This document shows, one piece after another, positions 16,573 through 24,493 of a DNA stretch of 29,209 bases. Numbering within the stretch: position 1 is the stretch's first letter; each line of letters begins with the position of its first letter. The position numbers and the translations under genes are program-made. The DNA comes from Oribacterium sp. (GTDB lineage Bacteria > Bacillota_A > Clostridia > Lachnospirales > Lachnospiraceae), in contig JAGAXP010000322.1 of assembly GCA_017940955.1 (NCBI GenBank), positions 1 to 29,209 of the forward strand. The letters are read 5' to 3'. The notes under the pieces are model-generated. The model was given only the letters and a program-made list of their open reading frames with translations. It was not told where the DNA came from and searched no databases.

Positions 16573-16601
16573 ATTGTAACATAAAGCGTTTAAAGCGTAA
16601 A
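16573..16601 (-). promoter_or_regulatory. Promoter of the radC-mreCD-mrdA-rodA operon
   Basis: A TACAAT -10 (16573-16578) has an extended TG element and lies 17 bases from TTTACG (16596-16601). A tandem repeat of CGCTTTAAA/CGCTTTA lies in the spacer, partly overlapping the -35, a plausible place for a regulator. It lies between the 172-nt repeat element and radC. Confidence 0.65.
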
Positions 16602-16610
16602 CAGCACAAG

Positions 16611-16782
16611 GAGAAAATGCCATTAGATGGCGCTACGTTGGGAACCCCGGCCCATTGAAACTCGCTTCGCGAGGGCCGGGGCTATATGACAAGTTCCCTG
16701 CGGAAACTTGCCACGAATCGCGCCGGGCATTTTCGTTTGATTTCGGCTTTCGCCGAAACCAGCCTCGCCGGCTGGGCGGCAT
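16611..16782 (-). repeat. 172-nt modular structured intergenic element, copy 1
   Basis: This and 24298-24469 share a core of three hairpins: GAAAATGCC/GGCATTTTC enclosing GGCGC/GCGCC, then TTTCGGC/GCCGAAA, then CCAGCC/GGCTGG. The 91-nt core is almost identical in the two copies (differences only in loops and at junctions). In copy 1 the 81-nt module B (16638-16718) is inserted in the loop of the first hairpin. The element starts at the base of a hairpin that contains the ynbB stop codon. It encodes no protein. I do not recognise it as a named family; it resembles REP/MITE-type dispersed elements in size and structure. Confidence 0.85.
16638..16718 (+). repeat. Module B, forward copy
   Basis: These 81 bases read TTGGGAAC to CCACGAAT on the plus strand. 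They form two hairpins: a nine-pair stem CCCCGGCCC/GGGCCGGGG enclosing CTCGCTTCGCGAG, and a 12-pair stem around AAGTT/AACTT. It matches 24375-24455 in the opposite orientation (about 64 of 81 bases by hand count), with paired changes in the stems. Confidence 0.75.
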
Positions 16783-16805
16783 CATCATTTCTTCGAAATG
16801 ATGAT
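16781..16805 (-). other. Stop-codon hairpin of ynbB
   Basis: ATCATCATTT and AAATGATGAT form a perfect ten-pair stem with a five-base loop. One arm is the last ynbB codons and the other contains the TGA stop. The 172-nt element follows directly, and there is no U-tract, as if an element had landed where a terminator tract once was. Confidence 0.6.
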
Positions 16806-18074
16806 AAGTCCTTTCTCGTACATCTTCTGTACTGCCATCATGATGCCGAGCTTTGCATGGTACCAGGTGAGACCGCCCTGGAAATAAACATTAAACGGCG
16901 GCTTAATGGGGCCATCTGCAGAAAGCTCGATAGAACTGCCCTGAACGAAAGCACCTGCTGCCATGATGACCTTACTGTCATAACCCGGCATATCGTCGGG
17001 ATACGGTGTTACGAAGCTGTTTACAGGGGCTGCTGCCTGTATTCCCTGACAAAAGGCAACAACAGCCTCCTCGGAACCAAGTGTAATAGCCTGTATGATG
17101 TCATATCTCGCGCTGTCAGCAGTGGGTTGACAGACAAAGCCAAGCTTCTCAAATACCTTAGCCGCAAAGATCGCTCCCTTTTCAGCTGCTGCCGTTATGG
17201 TAGGCGCCAGGAAAAGTCCCTGATAGAAGCTCTTGTTAACGTCAAGAGACGGTCCTACTTCCTTTCCAAGTCCCGGAGTTGTGAGACGAACCGCGCATCT
17301 TTCGATACACTCCTTTGTTCCGGCTATATAGCCTCCGATAGGAGCAAGTCCGCCGCCCGGATTCTTGATAAGTGAACCCACAACCATATCTGCTCCAAAG
17401 GTCGAAGGCTCCTCCTTTGTCACAAACTCACCGTAACAATTATCCACCATACAGATGACGTCCGGCTTGATTCCCTTTATAAACCTTATAAGCTCACCGA
17501 TCTTCTCCGGTGAGAATGTATCTCTTGTGGCATATCCTTTTGATCTCTGTATCTCCACTAGCTTTGTCTTTTCATTTATTGCAGCCTTAATGCCTTCATA
17601 ATCAAATTCCGAACCCGGAAGAAGATCCACCTGGCGATAGCTTACTCCATACTCCTGAAGACTTCCCACTGAAGGTCTGATGCCGATGATCTCCTCCAAA
17701 GTGTCATAGGGTTTTCCTGCAGGGCAAAGAATTTCATCTCCCGGTCTTGTATTAGCATAAAGCGCTGTGGAAAGTGCATGTGTACCGCAAACGATCTGTG
17801 AGCGGACAAGCGCATCCTCCGTGTCGAAAAGATTGGCATAAACCTTTTCCAGGGTATCACGGCCGATGTCATCATAGCCGTAGCCTGTGGTTCCGTAGAG
17901 GTGAGCCTCAGAAACCTGGGCATCCTGCATTGCCTTGATAACCTTAAGCTGATTGTACTCGGCAATGTCATCTATCTCCTGAAATCTGTCCTTAAGTGTA
18001 CGGAGCTCTGTCTCGCAGAAATCATAAATCTCCGCTGCTATCCCAAGAGACTCAAACATTTCTCTGTTATCCAT
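16785..18074 (-). CDS. ynbB: PLP-dependent methionine gamma-lyase-like (aluminium resistance family) protein
   Basis: The 429-residue protein is of the Cys/Met-metabolism PLP type known as the aluminium resistance or YnbB family. The PLP lysine is expected at Lys237 (VVGSLIKNPGGG), and Asp211 (CMVDNCYGEF) should contact the pyridine nitrogen. YGTTGYGYDDIGRD (60-73) and RSQIVCGTHALS (91-102) are typical. The substrate is not established; a C-S lyase activity is inferred from the fold. It overlaps the miaA 3' end by 37 bases, and its AGGA lies inside miaA, so translation is linked. Complete; the stop codon sits in a perfect hairpin followed by a repeat element. Confidence 0.92.
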   Translation of the reverse strand: MDNREMFESLGIAAEIYDFCETELRTLKDRFQEIDDIAEYNQLKVIKAMQDAQVSEAHLYGTTGYGYDDIGRDTLEKVYANLFDTEDALVRSQIVCGTHALSTALYANTRPGDEILCPAGKPYDTLEEIIGIRPSVGSLQEYGVSYRQVDLLPGSEFDYEGIKAAINEKTKLVEIQRSKGYATRDTFSPEKIGELIRFIKGIKPDVICMVDNCYGEFVTKEEPSTFGADMVVGSLIKNPGGGLAPIGGYIAGTKECIERCAVRLTTPGLGKEVGPSLDVNKSFYQGLFLAPTITAAAEKGAIFAAKVFEKLGFVCQPTADSARYDIIQAITLGSEEAVVAFCQGIQAAAPVNSFVTPYPDDMPGYDSKVIMAAGAFVQGSSIELSADGPIKPPFNVYFQGGLTWYHAKLGIMMAVQKMYEKGLIIISKK

Positions 18075-19039
18075 TCTGTAATCCTGTCCTTCTTGTAATC
18101 AAAATCCTTTATATTTACAAAATTCACATTGCGTTCTCTTTTGAACCATGTGATCTGTCTTTTAGCATAATTCCTTGAATCCTGCTTTATCTTCTCGACA
18201 GCCTGAACGATTATAGCACTTTTTTCCGATGCCGCAAGATTTCCTTTATCAATGGCCTCAAAGGCAGCAATAAGCTCACGGTAGCCGATGCCCTTCATGG
18301 AGGTCCTTTCCTCAGGAAGATGAAGCTCGTAAAGCCACCTGGCTTCTTCTATAAGTCCCTGCTCCACCATCAGGTCCACACGTTTGTTAATGCGTTCATA
18401 CAGGGTCTCTCTGTCATCCGTAAGCACAAAAAATGCGGGGGAATATACAGCCTGCTTTTCCCTCTCCTCCTCATTGTGGGCTGAAATGGGGGAGCCATGA
18501 AGCTCATAAAACTCAAGTGCCCTTATAACGCGGCGAATATTGTGCTCATGGATTTTTTCCAAAGATTTGGGATCCACCTCCGAAAGCTTTTTATACATTG
18601 CCTCGGGACCTCCCGGTTCCTTTGCCATAGCCTCCAGCCTGTCTCTTATCTCCTTATGAGCTCCTTCGTCCTCTTCCGTGAAATCTATACCATAAAGAAG
18701 CCCCTGAATGTAAAACCCGGTGCCTCCCGCAAGGATGGGCACATGACCCCTCTCATATATCCCTTCGATAGCATCGGAGGCCATCTTCTGAAAAAGGCTC
18801 ACATCATAATCCTCAGTCACGTCGATAATGTCTATGAGATGATGAGGCACACCTTCCATCTCGTCTTTTGTGACCTTTGCACTGCCTATATCAAGCTTTC
18901 TGTATACCTGAACAGAATCCGCCGAGACTATCTCACCGTCAAGGGCTTTGGCCAGAGCAACTGATGTTGACGTTTTCCCCACAGCTGTAGGCCCCGCAAT
19001 AATGATAAGAGGCTTCTTTGTTAAATCAATTTTTTTCAA
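18038..19039 (-). CDS. miaA: tRNA dimethylallyltransferase
   Basis: The 333-residue enzyme transfers a dimethylallyl group to A37 of tRNAs reading UNN codons. The P-loop GPTAVGKT (16-23), SADSVQVYRKLDIGSAKVT (about 34-52) and the KGIGYRELI motif are diagnostic, and the length is normal. The start codon is TTG at 19037-19039, with GGAAGG eight bases before; no in-frame ATG exists upstream before a stop. Its product is the substrate of MiaB, encoded in the same region (24487-25926), so both steps of ms2i6A37 synthesis are present. It is placed between mutL and ynbB, as in many Clostridia, but hfq does not follow. Confidence 0.96.
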   Translation of the reverse strand: MKKIDLTKKPLIIIAGPTAVGKTSTSVALAKALDGEIVSADSVQVYRKLDIGSAKVTKDEMEGVPHHLIDIIDVTEDYDVSLFQKMASDAIEGIYERGHVPILAGGTGFYIQGLLYGIDFTEEDEGAHKEIRDRLEAMAKEPGGPEAMYKKLSEVDPKSLEKIHEHNIRRVIRALEFYELHGSPISAHNEEEREKQAVYSPAFFVLTDDRETLYERINKRVDLMVEQGLIEEARWLYELHLPEERTSMKGIGYRELIAAFEAIDKGNLAASEKSAIIVQAVEKIKQDSRNYAKRQITWFKRERNVNFVNIKDFDYKKDRITEWITEKCLSLLG

Positions 19040-19125
19040 ACTTAATACCTTCCAATGTCACGACCCCCCTCCGTCTACGGATTAATGTTCCGAAGTCAGA
19101 TAGTCTTATGACATATATAAAACTG

Positions 19126-21354
19126 TTAAACGATACGTTTAAATTTCTTTTCCAGCTCATATTTTGACATGGAAATGATGGTAGGGCGTCCGTGGGGACA
19201 GGCATAAGGATTTTCAAGCTCCAGAAGCTCTGAAATAAGGGTATCCGCCTCCATCAGACTAAGTTTATTATTGCCCTTCACTGCCGCCTTGCAGGACATG
19301 GAGGCAATCTTATAATATATGGAATCAGGTGTTGTCATGCCGGTTTCGTCACTTAAACCATCAAGCATCTCAAGAAGAAGCTCCTTCTTTCCTATTTCCG
19401 GAAGGTCCGTCGGAACTGCGGAAATGCTGAAATCCCTGCCTCCGAGGTCACTGATCTCGAATCCCAGATTCCGGAAGTACTCTTCATACTCATTGAGAAG
19501 CACTGCCTCTTCGGGGGTAAGTGTCACTAGAATCGGCGGATTTAGATACTGGCTTGCCGGTTTACGCTCCTTCAGGCGCTTCATCATTCTCTCAAAATTC
19601 ACCTTTTCGTGAGCTGCGTGCTGATCAATGATATAAAGCTTGTCGCCATATTCTATCAGCCAGTAGGTCTCAAACACCTGTCCTATGATCCTGTGCTGAA
19701 GCTTTGCTTTTTCACTCAGGAACTTTTCCGAAAATAATGTTTCCTGCTGAGGTTTCGTCATCAGCACCTTTTCGGATCCATTACCGGTTTCTGATGCTTC
19801 ACCTGCCGGTTCGGAGTTATCCGGTGCATCGGAAAGAGTTTTACTTTCTGATTTCTCAATGCTGTAAGCATCAGGCTCTTCAGAACTTCCGTTTAGAATG
19901 TTCTCCCGGATATAGTTCTTCTCTGCCTCATCTGCCGCCTTCTTAAAATCCGAAAGTCCGAATCCGGATTTAGGTTCTGCCACTTTCGCATCTACTGATG
20001 AGCTCCCGATACCTTCGCTGCTGTGCTTTGCTGCATAGTCCCTGCGATACTGACTGTATCCAACCGCATTACCGGACCAGCTGTTTTTTTCACTCACACC
20101 TGTGCCGGCAGCATTTTGCCCGTTCAGATATATATCCGACTTCGGTACCGCCTCCGGATGTATCTCCGGTCTCAGGGCTTCCTCATACTGCCGGTTTGTT
20201 TCTTCCTTACGGTTTTTCTCGAAGGGTTCCACATGAGGCAGGGTCTTTTCCTTTTCTTCTATCTCCACATGAGGGTCAAGGTCCGCTTTCTTTGAGGTAT
20301 TCTCATCTCTTCCGAAGTTCTCCAGATCCGTATTAAGTATAAGCTCTGTTTCCCTGAGGGCATTCTGTACAGAATCCACGATGGAATTGTATATGAGCAT
20401 GCCATCCGAAAATCTCACCTCCAGCTTCTGGGGATGAACATTAACATCCACTATTTCCGGATTCACATCTACCATGAGAACGGTAAACGGAAACTTATGC
20501 TGCATAAGGAAAGCATGATATCCATCCTCGATGGCCTTCGTAACCATAGGATTCTTCACGAATCTCGAGTTTACAAAATATATTTCAAAATTGCGGTTTG
20601 CTCTTGTGATCACAGGCTTTCCTATGAAACCCCGGACCGTTACCGCAGGAAGTCCCGTAAGCTGTGATCTTTGATATTGGCGATTTACAGTGATAAGCTG
20701 ATTCGTCACATCACGGCCGTAAATGGAGTAAATCACATCCAGAAGCGAACCGTTGCCAAGAGTCGCCAGTCTCTGACGGCCATCCTGAATGTATCGGAAC
20801 GCCACTTCGGGGTGTGCCAATGCTTCCTTCTCCAGAATATCCTGAATGCGGGCAGCTTCCGTCTGCGGACTCTTCAGAAACTTTCTTCTGGCGGGAACAT
20901 TTTTAAAAATGTCTCTGACGATAAAAGTTGTGCCGTTGGGAGCACCGATCTCGGAAAAGTCCTTCTCCACTCCGCCTTCTATCTCATAGTGTGAGGCCAT
21001 GAGTGCCCCGGGAGTCTTGCTTATGAGTTCAACTCTGGAAACACTTGCTATGGACGCCAGGGCCTCGCCTCTGAAACCAAGGGTCTGAATATTCTCAAGA
21101 TCCCTGGCCTCCCTTATCTTGGAGGTTGCATGTCTGAGAAACGCATTCCTTACATCATCCTTGTCGATACCGCCGCCATTATCGGTTATACGTATCATGG
21201 CGATGCCTCCGTCCCGCACTTCCACGGTGACCGAAGTGGAACCCGCATCGATGGCATTTTCCAAAAGCTCCTTAACAACGCTTAAAGGCCGCTCTATAAC
21301 TTCACCTGCTGCAATCTGGTTGATAGTTTCGTCACTTAAAACCTTAATCTTCAT
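19126..21354 (-). CDS. mutL: DNA mismatch repair protein MutL with endonuclease motif
   Basis: The 742-residue protein has an N-terminal GHKL ATPase domain (about 1-335; ELLENAIDAGST, ITDNGGGI, LGFRGEALASI), a charged linker (about 340-545) and a C-terminal dimerisation domain. The endonuclease signature DQHAAHEKVNFE (about 577-588), SCKAAVKGN and ACPHGRPT are all present, so this is the nicking type found in bacteria without MutH. It acts with MutS, encoded just upstream. A separate promoter is likely, because mutS ends in a strong terminator. Start: AGGA eight bases before the ATG. Confidence 0.97.
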   Translation of the reverse strand: MKIKVLSDETINQIAAGEVIERPLSVVKELLENAIDAGSTSVTVEVRDGGIAMIRITDNGGGIDKDDVRNAFLRHATSKIREARDLENIQTLGFRGEALASIASVSRVELISKTPGALMASHYEIEGGVEKDFSEIGAPNGTTFIVRDIFKNVPARRKFLKSPQTEAARIQDILEKEALAHPEVAFRYIQDGRQRLATLGNGSLLDVIYSIYGRDVTNQLITVNRQYQRSQLTGLPAVTVRGFIGKPVITRANRNFEIYFVNSRFVKNPMVTKAIEDGYHAFLMQHKFPFTVLMVDVNPEIVDVNVHPQKLEVRFSDGMLIYNSIVDSVQNALRETELILNTDLENFGRDENTSKKADLDPHVEIEEKEKTLPHVEPFEKNRKEETNRQYEEALRPEIHPEAVPKSDIYLNGQNAAGTGVSEKNSWSGNAVGYSQYRRDYAAKHSSEGIGSSSVDAKVAEPKSGFGLSDFKKAADEAEKNYIRENILNGSSEEPDAYSIEKSESKTLSDAPDNSEPAGEASETGNGSEKVLMTKPQQETLFSEKFLSEKAKLQHRIIGQVFETYWLIEYGDKLYIIDQHAAHEKVNFERMMKRLKERKPASQYLNPPILVTLTPEEAVLLNEYEEYFRNLGFEISDLGGRDFSISAVPTDLPEIGKKELLLEMLDGLSDETGMTTPDSIYYKIASMSCKAAVKGNNKLSLMEADTLISELLELENPYACPHGRPTIISMSKYELEKKFKRIV

Positions 21355-21446
21355 ATCTATAGTCCTGCCTGTATCTTCAGTCTAAACGAAATAATATCTC
21401 AACTGATATATGAGGAAACCCGTTCAGATTCCTCACCTCTGACCAA

Positions 21447-21476
21447 TTAATAATTCAATCATATACTCTGTATCAA
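21447..21476 (-). promoter_or_regulatory. Possible promoter and leader of mutL
   Basis: TTGATA (21471-21476) and TATTAA (21447-21452) are 18 bases apart on the minus strand. The following leader of about 90 bases has a seven-pair stem, TGAGGAA/TTCCTCA (21411-21435). A further stem (21502-21525) lies upstream, between the mutS terminator and this promoter. The -10 is only moderate. Confidence 0.4.
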
Positions 21477-21540
21477 ATGCAAGTTTTATTTTTACATAAT
21501 AGAGTAGGGAAAATACGCCCCACTCGATTCCACTTTGACC

Positions 21541-21552
21541 GTCACATGTGAC
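21541..21552. promoter_or_regulatory. Perfect palindrome GTCACATGTGAC upstream of mutL
   Basis: The 12-base perfect palindrome lies between the mutS terminator and the mutL promoter, flanked on one side by another TGAC. It could be a dimeric-repressor site about 65 bases upstream of the -35. It does not match the Gram-positive LexA box (CGAAC-N4-GTTCG). Confidence 0.35.
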
Positions 21553-21564
21553 AGCCTTATCGTG

Positions 21565-21599
21565 AAAAAATGCAGTACCCCTTTCATAGGTACTGCATT
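21565..21599 (-). terminator. Rho-independent terminator of mutS
   Basis: Ten bases after the mutS stop, AATGCAGTACC pairs with GGTACTGCATT (11 perfect pairs, nine-base loop), with a run of six U from 21570 to 21565. It is the clearest terminator of the window and separates mutS from mutL. Confidence 0.92.
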
Positions 21600-21608
21600 G
21601 CATCAGAA

Positions 21609-24272
21609 TCATACACCAAATTTTGATTTCAATTCATACAGAGTGTTCATGGCATCAAGAGGTGTCATGTGATTCACATCCAGAGCCTTGAGGTACTCAA
21701 GAGCTTCTCGGATATCGGCGCCGTATCCGGCTTCATTTTCGATGTCCTTCACCGCCTTTTCCTCATTCCGGTCTGCAAGGAAGCCTTCTTCGTCAAATGC
21801 TTCCTGAGTGAAGCTCTCACTTGTCTCGATATTCTTCGCCTTCGCTGTGATATCCGCATCACTCAGCTCCGCTGCGATAACCTTGGCTCTGTCGATAACC
21901 GGCTTCGGAACTCCCGCAAGACTCGCCACATCGATACCATAGGACCTGTCAGCGCCTCCCGGGATTATCTTACGGAGGAACACGATGTCCTGATCGTGGT
22001 TTGTAACAGCGATACAGTAATTGTTCACGCCCTCAAGCTTACCCTCAAGCTCCGTGAGCTCATGATAGTGGGTGGCAAAAAGAGTTTTCGCCTTAACAAC
22101 CTTTGCGATATATTCAACCACCGCCCAGGCAATGCTGAGACCGTCAAAGGTACTGGTTCCTCTTCCAATCTCATCCAGAATAAGAAGTGACCTGGTTGTG
22201 GCATTTCTCAGGATATTGGCAACCTCGTTCATTTCCACCATAAAGGTAGACTGCCCGGAAGCAAGATCGTCACTGGCTCCGACACGGGTAAATATCCTGT
22301 CACAGATAGATATCTCAGCGCTCTTAGCCGGTACAAAGGAACCGATGGAGGCCATAAGGACGATAAGTGCCACCTGTCTCATATAGGTGGATTTACCTGC
22401 CATATTAGGTCCCGTGATAACAGCGATACGATTGGTGCTGTCATCAAGGACCGTGTCATTGGACACAAACATACCATCCCTTATGAGCTTCTCGATAACC
22501 GGGTGTCTTCCATCCTTAATGTTGATTATTCCATTTTCGTTAATCTCCGGACGGCAGTAATTGTTATCCGTAGCCACCTTGGAAAGAGATATTATACAGT
22601 CGATAAGCGCCACATAGTGGGAGGTTCTCTGTATACGCTGAATGTTTCCGGCAATGGTATCTCTCACGTCGCAGAACAGCTCATATTCCAGCTGGTTAAG
22701 CTTCTCCTCAGCGCCGAGAATTGTGTTCTGAAGCTCCTCAAGCTTATCGGTAGTATAACGTTCACTGCCTGTAAGTGTCTGTTTTCTGATGAAATAATCC
22801 GGCACCATATCCCGGAAGGTATTGGTAACCTCAAAGCAGTACCCGAATATACGGTTGTACTTTATTTTCAGAGACTTGATCCCGGTCTTTTCACGTTCCG
22901 AGGCCTCAAGATCCGCGAGCCACTGTTTACCGCTGACACGGGAATCCTTATAACGGTCCACTTCCTCATGAAAGCCTTCCTTTATGACACCGCCGTCTCT
23001 TGAGGATAAAGGCGGATTCTCCTCTATAGCCTTATCTATAAGCTCATAAAGATCTTCCATGGGGTCAATGCCGTCATGTATTTCCTTTACAAGTGCGGAG
23101 TCAAAGCTTGAAAGCTCCTGAATGATATCCGGAAGCATCTTAAGTGACTGCTTAAAAGCTATAAGATCTCTTGGATTTGCAGACTTATAGCATATCCGTC
23201 CGAGAAGTCTCTCATAATCATAAATGGTATTCAGATACTCGGAAATCTCCTCACGATCGATGTAGTGAGAGCAGAAATCCTCCACCGCATCCTGACGGGC
23301 AAGAATAGCCTCCCTGTCTATAAGCGGCTGCTCCAGGAAGCGCCTCAGCATCCTGGCACCCATGGCAGTCTTTGTCTTATCCAGAACCCAGAGAAGGGAG
23401 CCTCTCTTTTTCTTTTCTCTCATGGTCTCGCAAAGCTCCAGATTACGCTGGGTAGCTGTGTCAATGATCATATACTGGTCACTGGAGTAATACTTTATAT
23501 TTGCGATATGCTCCACAGCATTCATCTGTGTATCATAAACATATCTTAATGCCGCTGCGGCACTGAGTCTTGCAAGGTCTCTGTCGGAAAGACCTATACC
23601 GCTGATGCTTGCATGGAAGTGCTCCTCCAGAAGCGTTGTTGCCTTTACGTCATCATAAACCTCATCCGGAAGCTCTGTGATGATAAGACCGAAACGGTTC
23701 TTGATATCATCGGTATCGATGCCGGAGATCATAAATGCCTGGTTGCAGACTATCTCCGCGGGAGAAAATCTGCTGAGCTCATCCATAACATCCTTTTCAT
23801 TGCCGCAGGTAGTGGTCATAAACTCACCTGTGGTAATGTCTACACTGGAAACTCCAAATCCTGTAGCATCATAAAATATACTCATGAGGAAGTTGTTCTT
23901 TGTTTCATCCAGTGCCTGCTCAGAGGTCAGGGTTCCCGGTGTTATGACACGGATAACTCCCCTTTTCACAAGCCCTTTTGTAAGCTTTGGATCCTCAAGC
24001 TGCTCCGCAATGGCTACCTTATAGCCGCTTGCGGCAAGACGTGCCACATATCCGTCCGCTGCATGGAAAGGTATACCGCACATAGGTGCACGTTCTTCCA
24101 TTCCGCAGTCCTTGCCGGTGAGTACCAGATCAAGCACTGAGGATGCGGTTTTTGCATCTTCAAAGAACATCTCATAAAAATCACCTATACGGTAAAACAG
24201 AATACAGTCAGGATACTGCTTTTTCGTTTCCAGATATTCAACCATCATGGGTGACATCTTCTTTTCAGCCAT
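21609..24272 (-). CDS. mutS: DNA mismatch recognition protein MutS
   Basis: I start at MAEKKMSP (ATG at 24270-24272) because AAGGAG lies six bases before it; the longer frame begins inside that ribosome site. The 887-residue protein carries the mismatch-wedge motif GDFYEMF (Phe32, Glu34), the lever and clamp domains, and a C-terminal ABC-type ATPase with GPNMAGKSTYMRQ, ILDEIGRGTSTFDG and ATHYHELTEL. It finds mismatches and recruits MutL. Upstream, between mutS and miaB, lies the second 172-nt element, so no separate promoter is evident; mutS is probably read from the miaB transcript through the element. Confidence 0.97.
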   Translation of the reverse strand: MAEKKMSPMMVEYLETKKQYPDCILFYRIGDFYEMFFEDAKTASSVLDLVLTGKDCGMEERAPMCGIPFHAADGYVARLAASGYKVAIAEQLEDPKLTKGLVKRGVIRVITPGTLTSEQALDETKNNFLMSIFYDATGFGVSSVDITTGEFMTTTCGNEKDVMDELSRFSPAEIVCNQAFMISGIDTDDIKNRFGLIITELPDEVYDDVKATTLLEEHFHASISGIGLSDRDLARLSAAAALRYVYDTQMNAVEHIANIKYYSSDQYMIIDTATQRNLELCETMREKKKRGSLLWVLDKTKTAMGARMLRRFLEQPLIDREAILARQDAVEDFCSHYIDREEISEYLNTIYDYERLLGRICYKSANPRDLIAFKQSLKMLPDIIQELSSFDSALVKEIHDGIDPMEDLYELIDKAIEENPPLSSRDGGVIKEGFHEEVDRYKDSRVSGKQWLADLEASEREKTGIKSLKIKYNRIFGYCFEVTNTFRDMVPDYFIRKQTLTGSERYTTDKLEELQNTILGAEEKLNQLEYELFCDVRDTIAGNIQRIQRTSHYVALIDCIISLSKVATDNNYCRPEINENGIINIKDGRHPVIEKLIRDGMFVSNDTVLDDSTNRIAVITGPNMAGKSTYMRQVALIVLMASIGSFVPAKSAEISICDRIFTRVGASDDLASGQSTFMVEMNEVANILRNATTRSLLILDEIGRGTSTFDGLSIAWAVVEYIAKVVKAKTLFATHYHELTELEGKLEGVNNYCIAVTNHDQDIVFLRKIIPGGADRSYGIDVASLAGVPKPVIDRAKVIAAELSDADITAKAKNIETSESFTQEAFDEEGFLADRNEEKAVKDIENEAGYGADIREALEYLKALDVNHMTPLDAMNTLYELKSKFGV

Positions 24273-24297
24273 CTGTCTCTCCTTAAATAAATACAAA

Positions 24298-24469
24298 GAG
24301 AAAATGCCATTAGATGGCGCTTACGCGCCGGGCATTTTCGTTTGATTTCGGCTCACGCCGAAACCAGCCTCGCCATTTGTGACAGGTTTTCGTAGAAAAC
24401 CTGTCATGTAGCGTCAGCCCTCGCGAAGCGAGTTTAAATGGGCTGACGTTCCCACCGGCTGGGCGGCAT
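24298..24469 (-). repeat. 172-nt modular structured intergenic element, copy 2
   Basis: Its core matches copy 1 (16611-16782) almost base for base, and the total length is the same. Here the first hairpin is closed by a short TTA loop, while module B (24375-24455) sits between the arms of the third hairpin, in reverse orientation compared with copy 1. The element directly follows the hairpin containing the miaB stop codon and ends 26 bases before the mutS start, so it is probably part of a miaB-mutS mRNA. No protein is encoded. Confidence 0.85.
24375..24455 (-). repeat. Module B, inverted copy
   Basis: Read on the minus strand, this is GTGGGAAC to TCACAAAT, 81 bases long like the forward copy at 16638-16718. 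Stems are CGTCAGCCC/GGGCTGACG and a perfect 12-pair stem, TGACAGGTTTTC/GAAAACCTGTCA. The CTCGCTTCGCGAG inner hairpin is unchanged between copies. Confidence 0.75.
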
Positions 24470-24493
24470 CCTAATTGCTGACGCAACTAGGAT
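24468..24493 (-). other. Stop-codon hairpin of miaB
   Basis: ATCCTAGTTGC and GCAATTAGGAT on the minus strand form an 11-pair stem (one G-U) with a four-base loop; the TAG stop is inside one arm. As with ynbB, the 172-nt element begins at the foot of this hairpin and no U-tract follows. Confidence 0.6.

Noticed and set aside
16611..16782. Group II intron or its fragment
   Set aside because: Insertion after a hairpin suggests a group IIC intron, but no domain V-like sequence and no 5' GUGYG boundary are visible, and the element is far too short.
16686..17375. 229-codon open frame on the plus strand
   Set aside because: It lies antisense to ynbB, begins inside the repeat element, has no ribosome site and no recognisable domain. 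ynbB is a clear conserved gene.
24300..24470. Peptide encoded by the 172-nt element as a C-terminal extension of miaB
   Set aside because: The miaB frame ends with TAG inside the preceding hairpin, and the MiaB family ends at about this point, so the element is not part of the protein.
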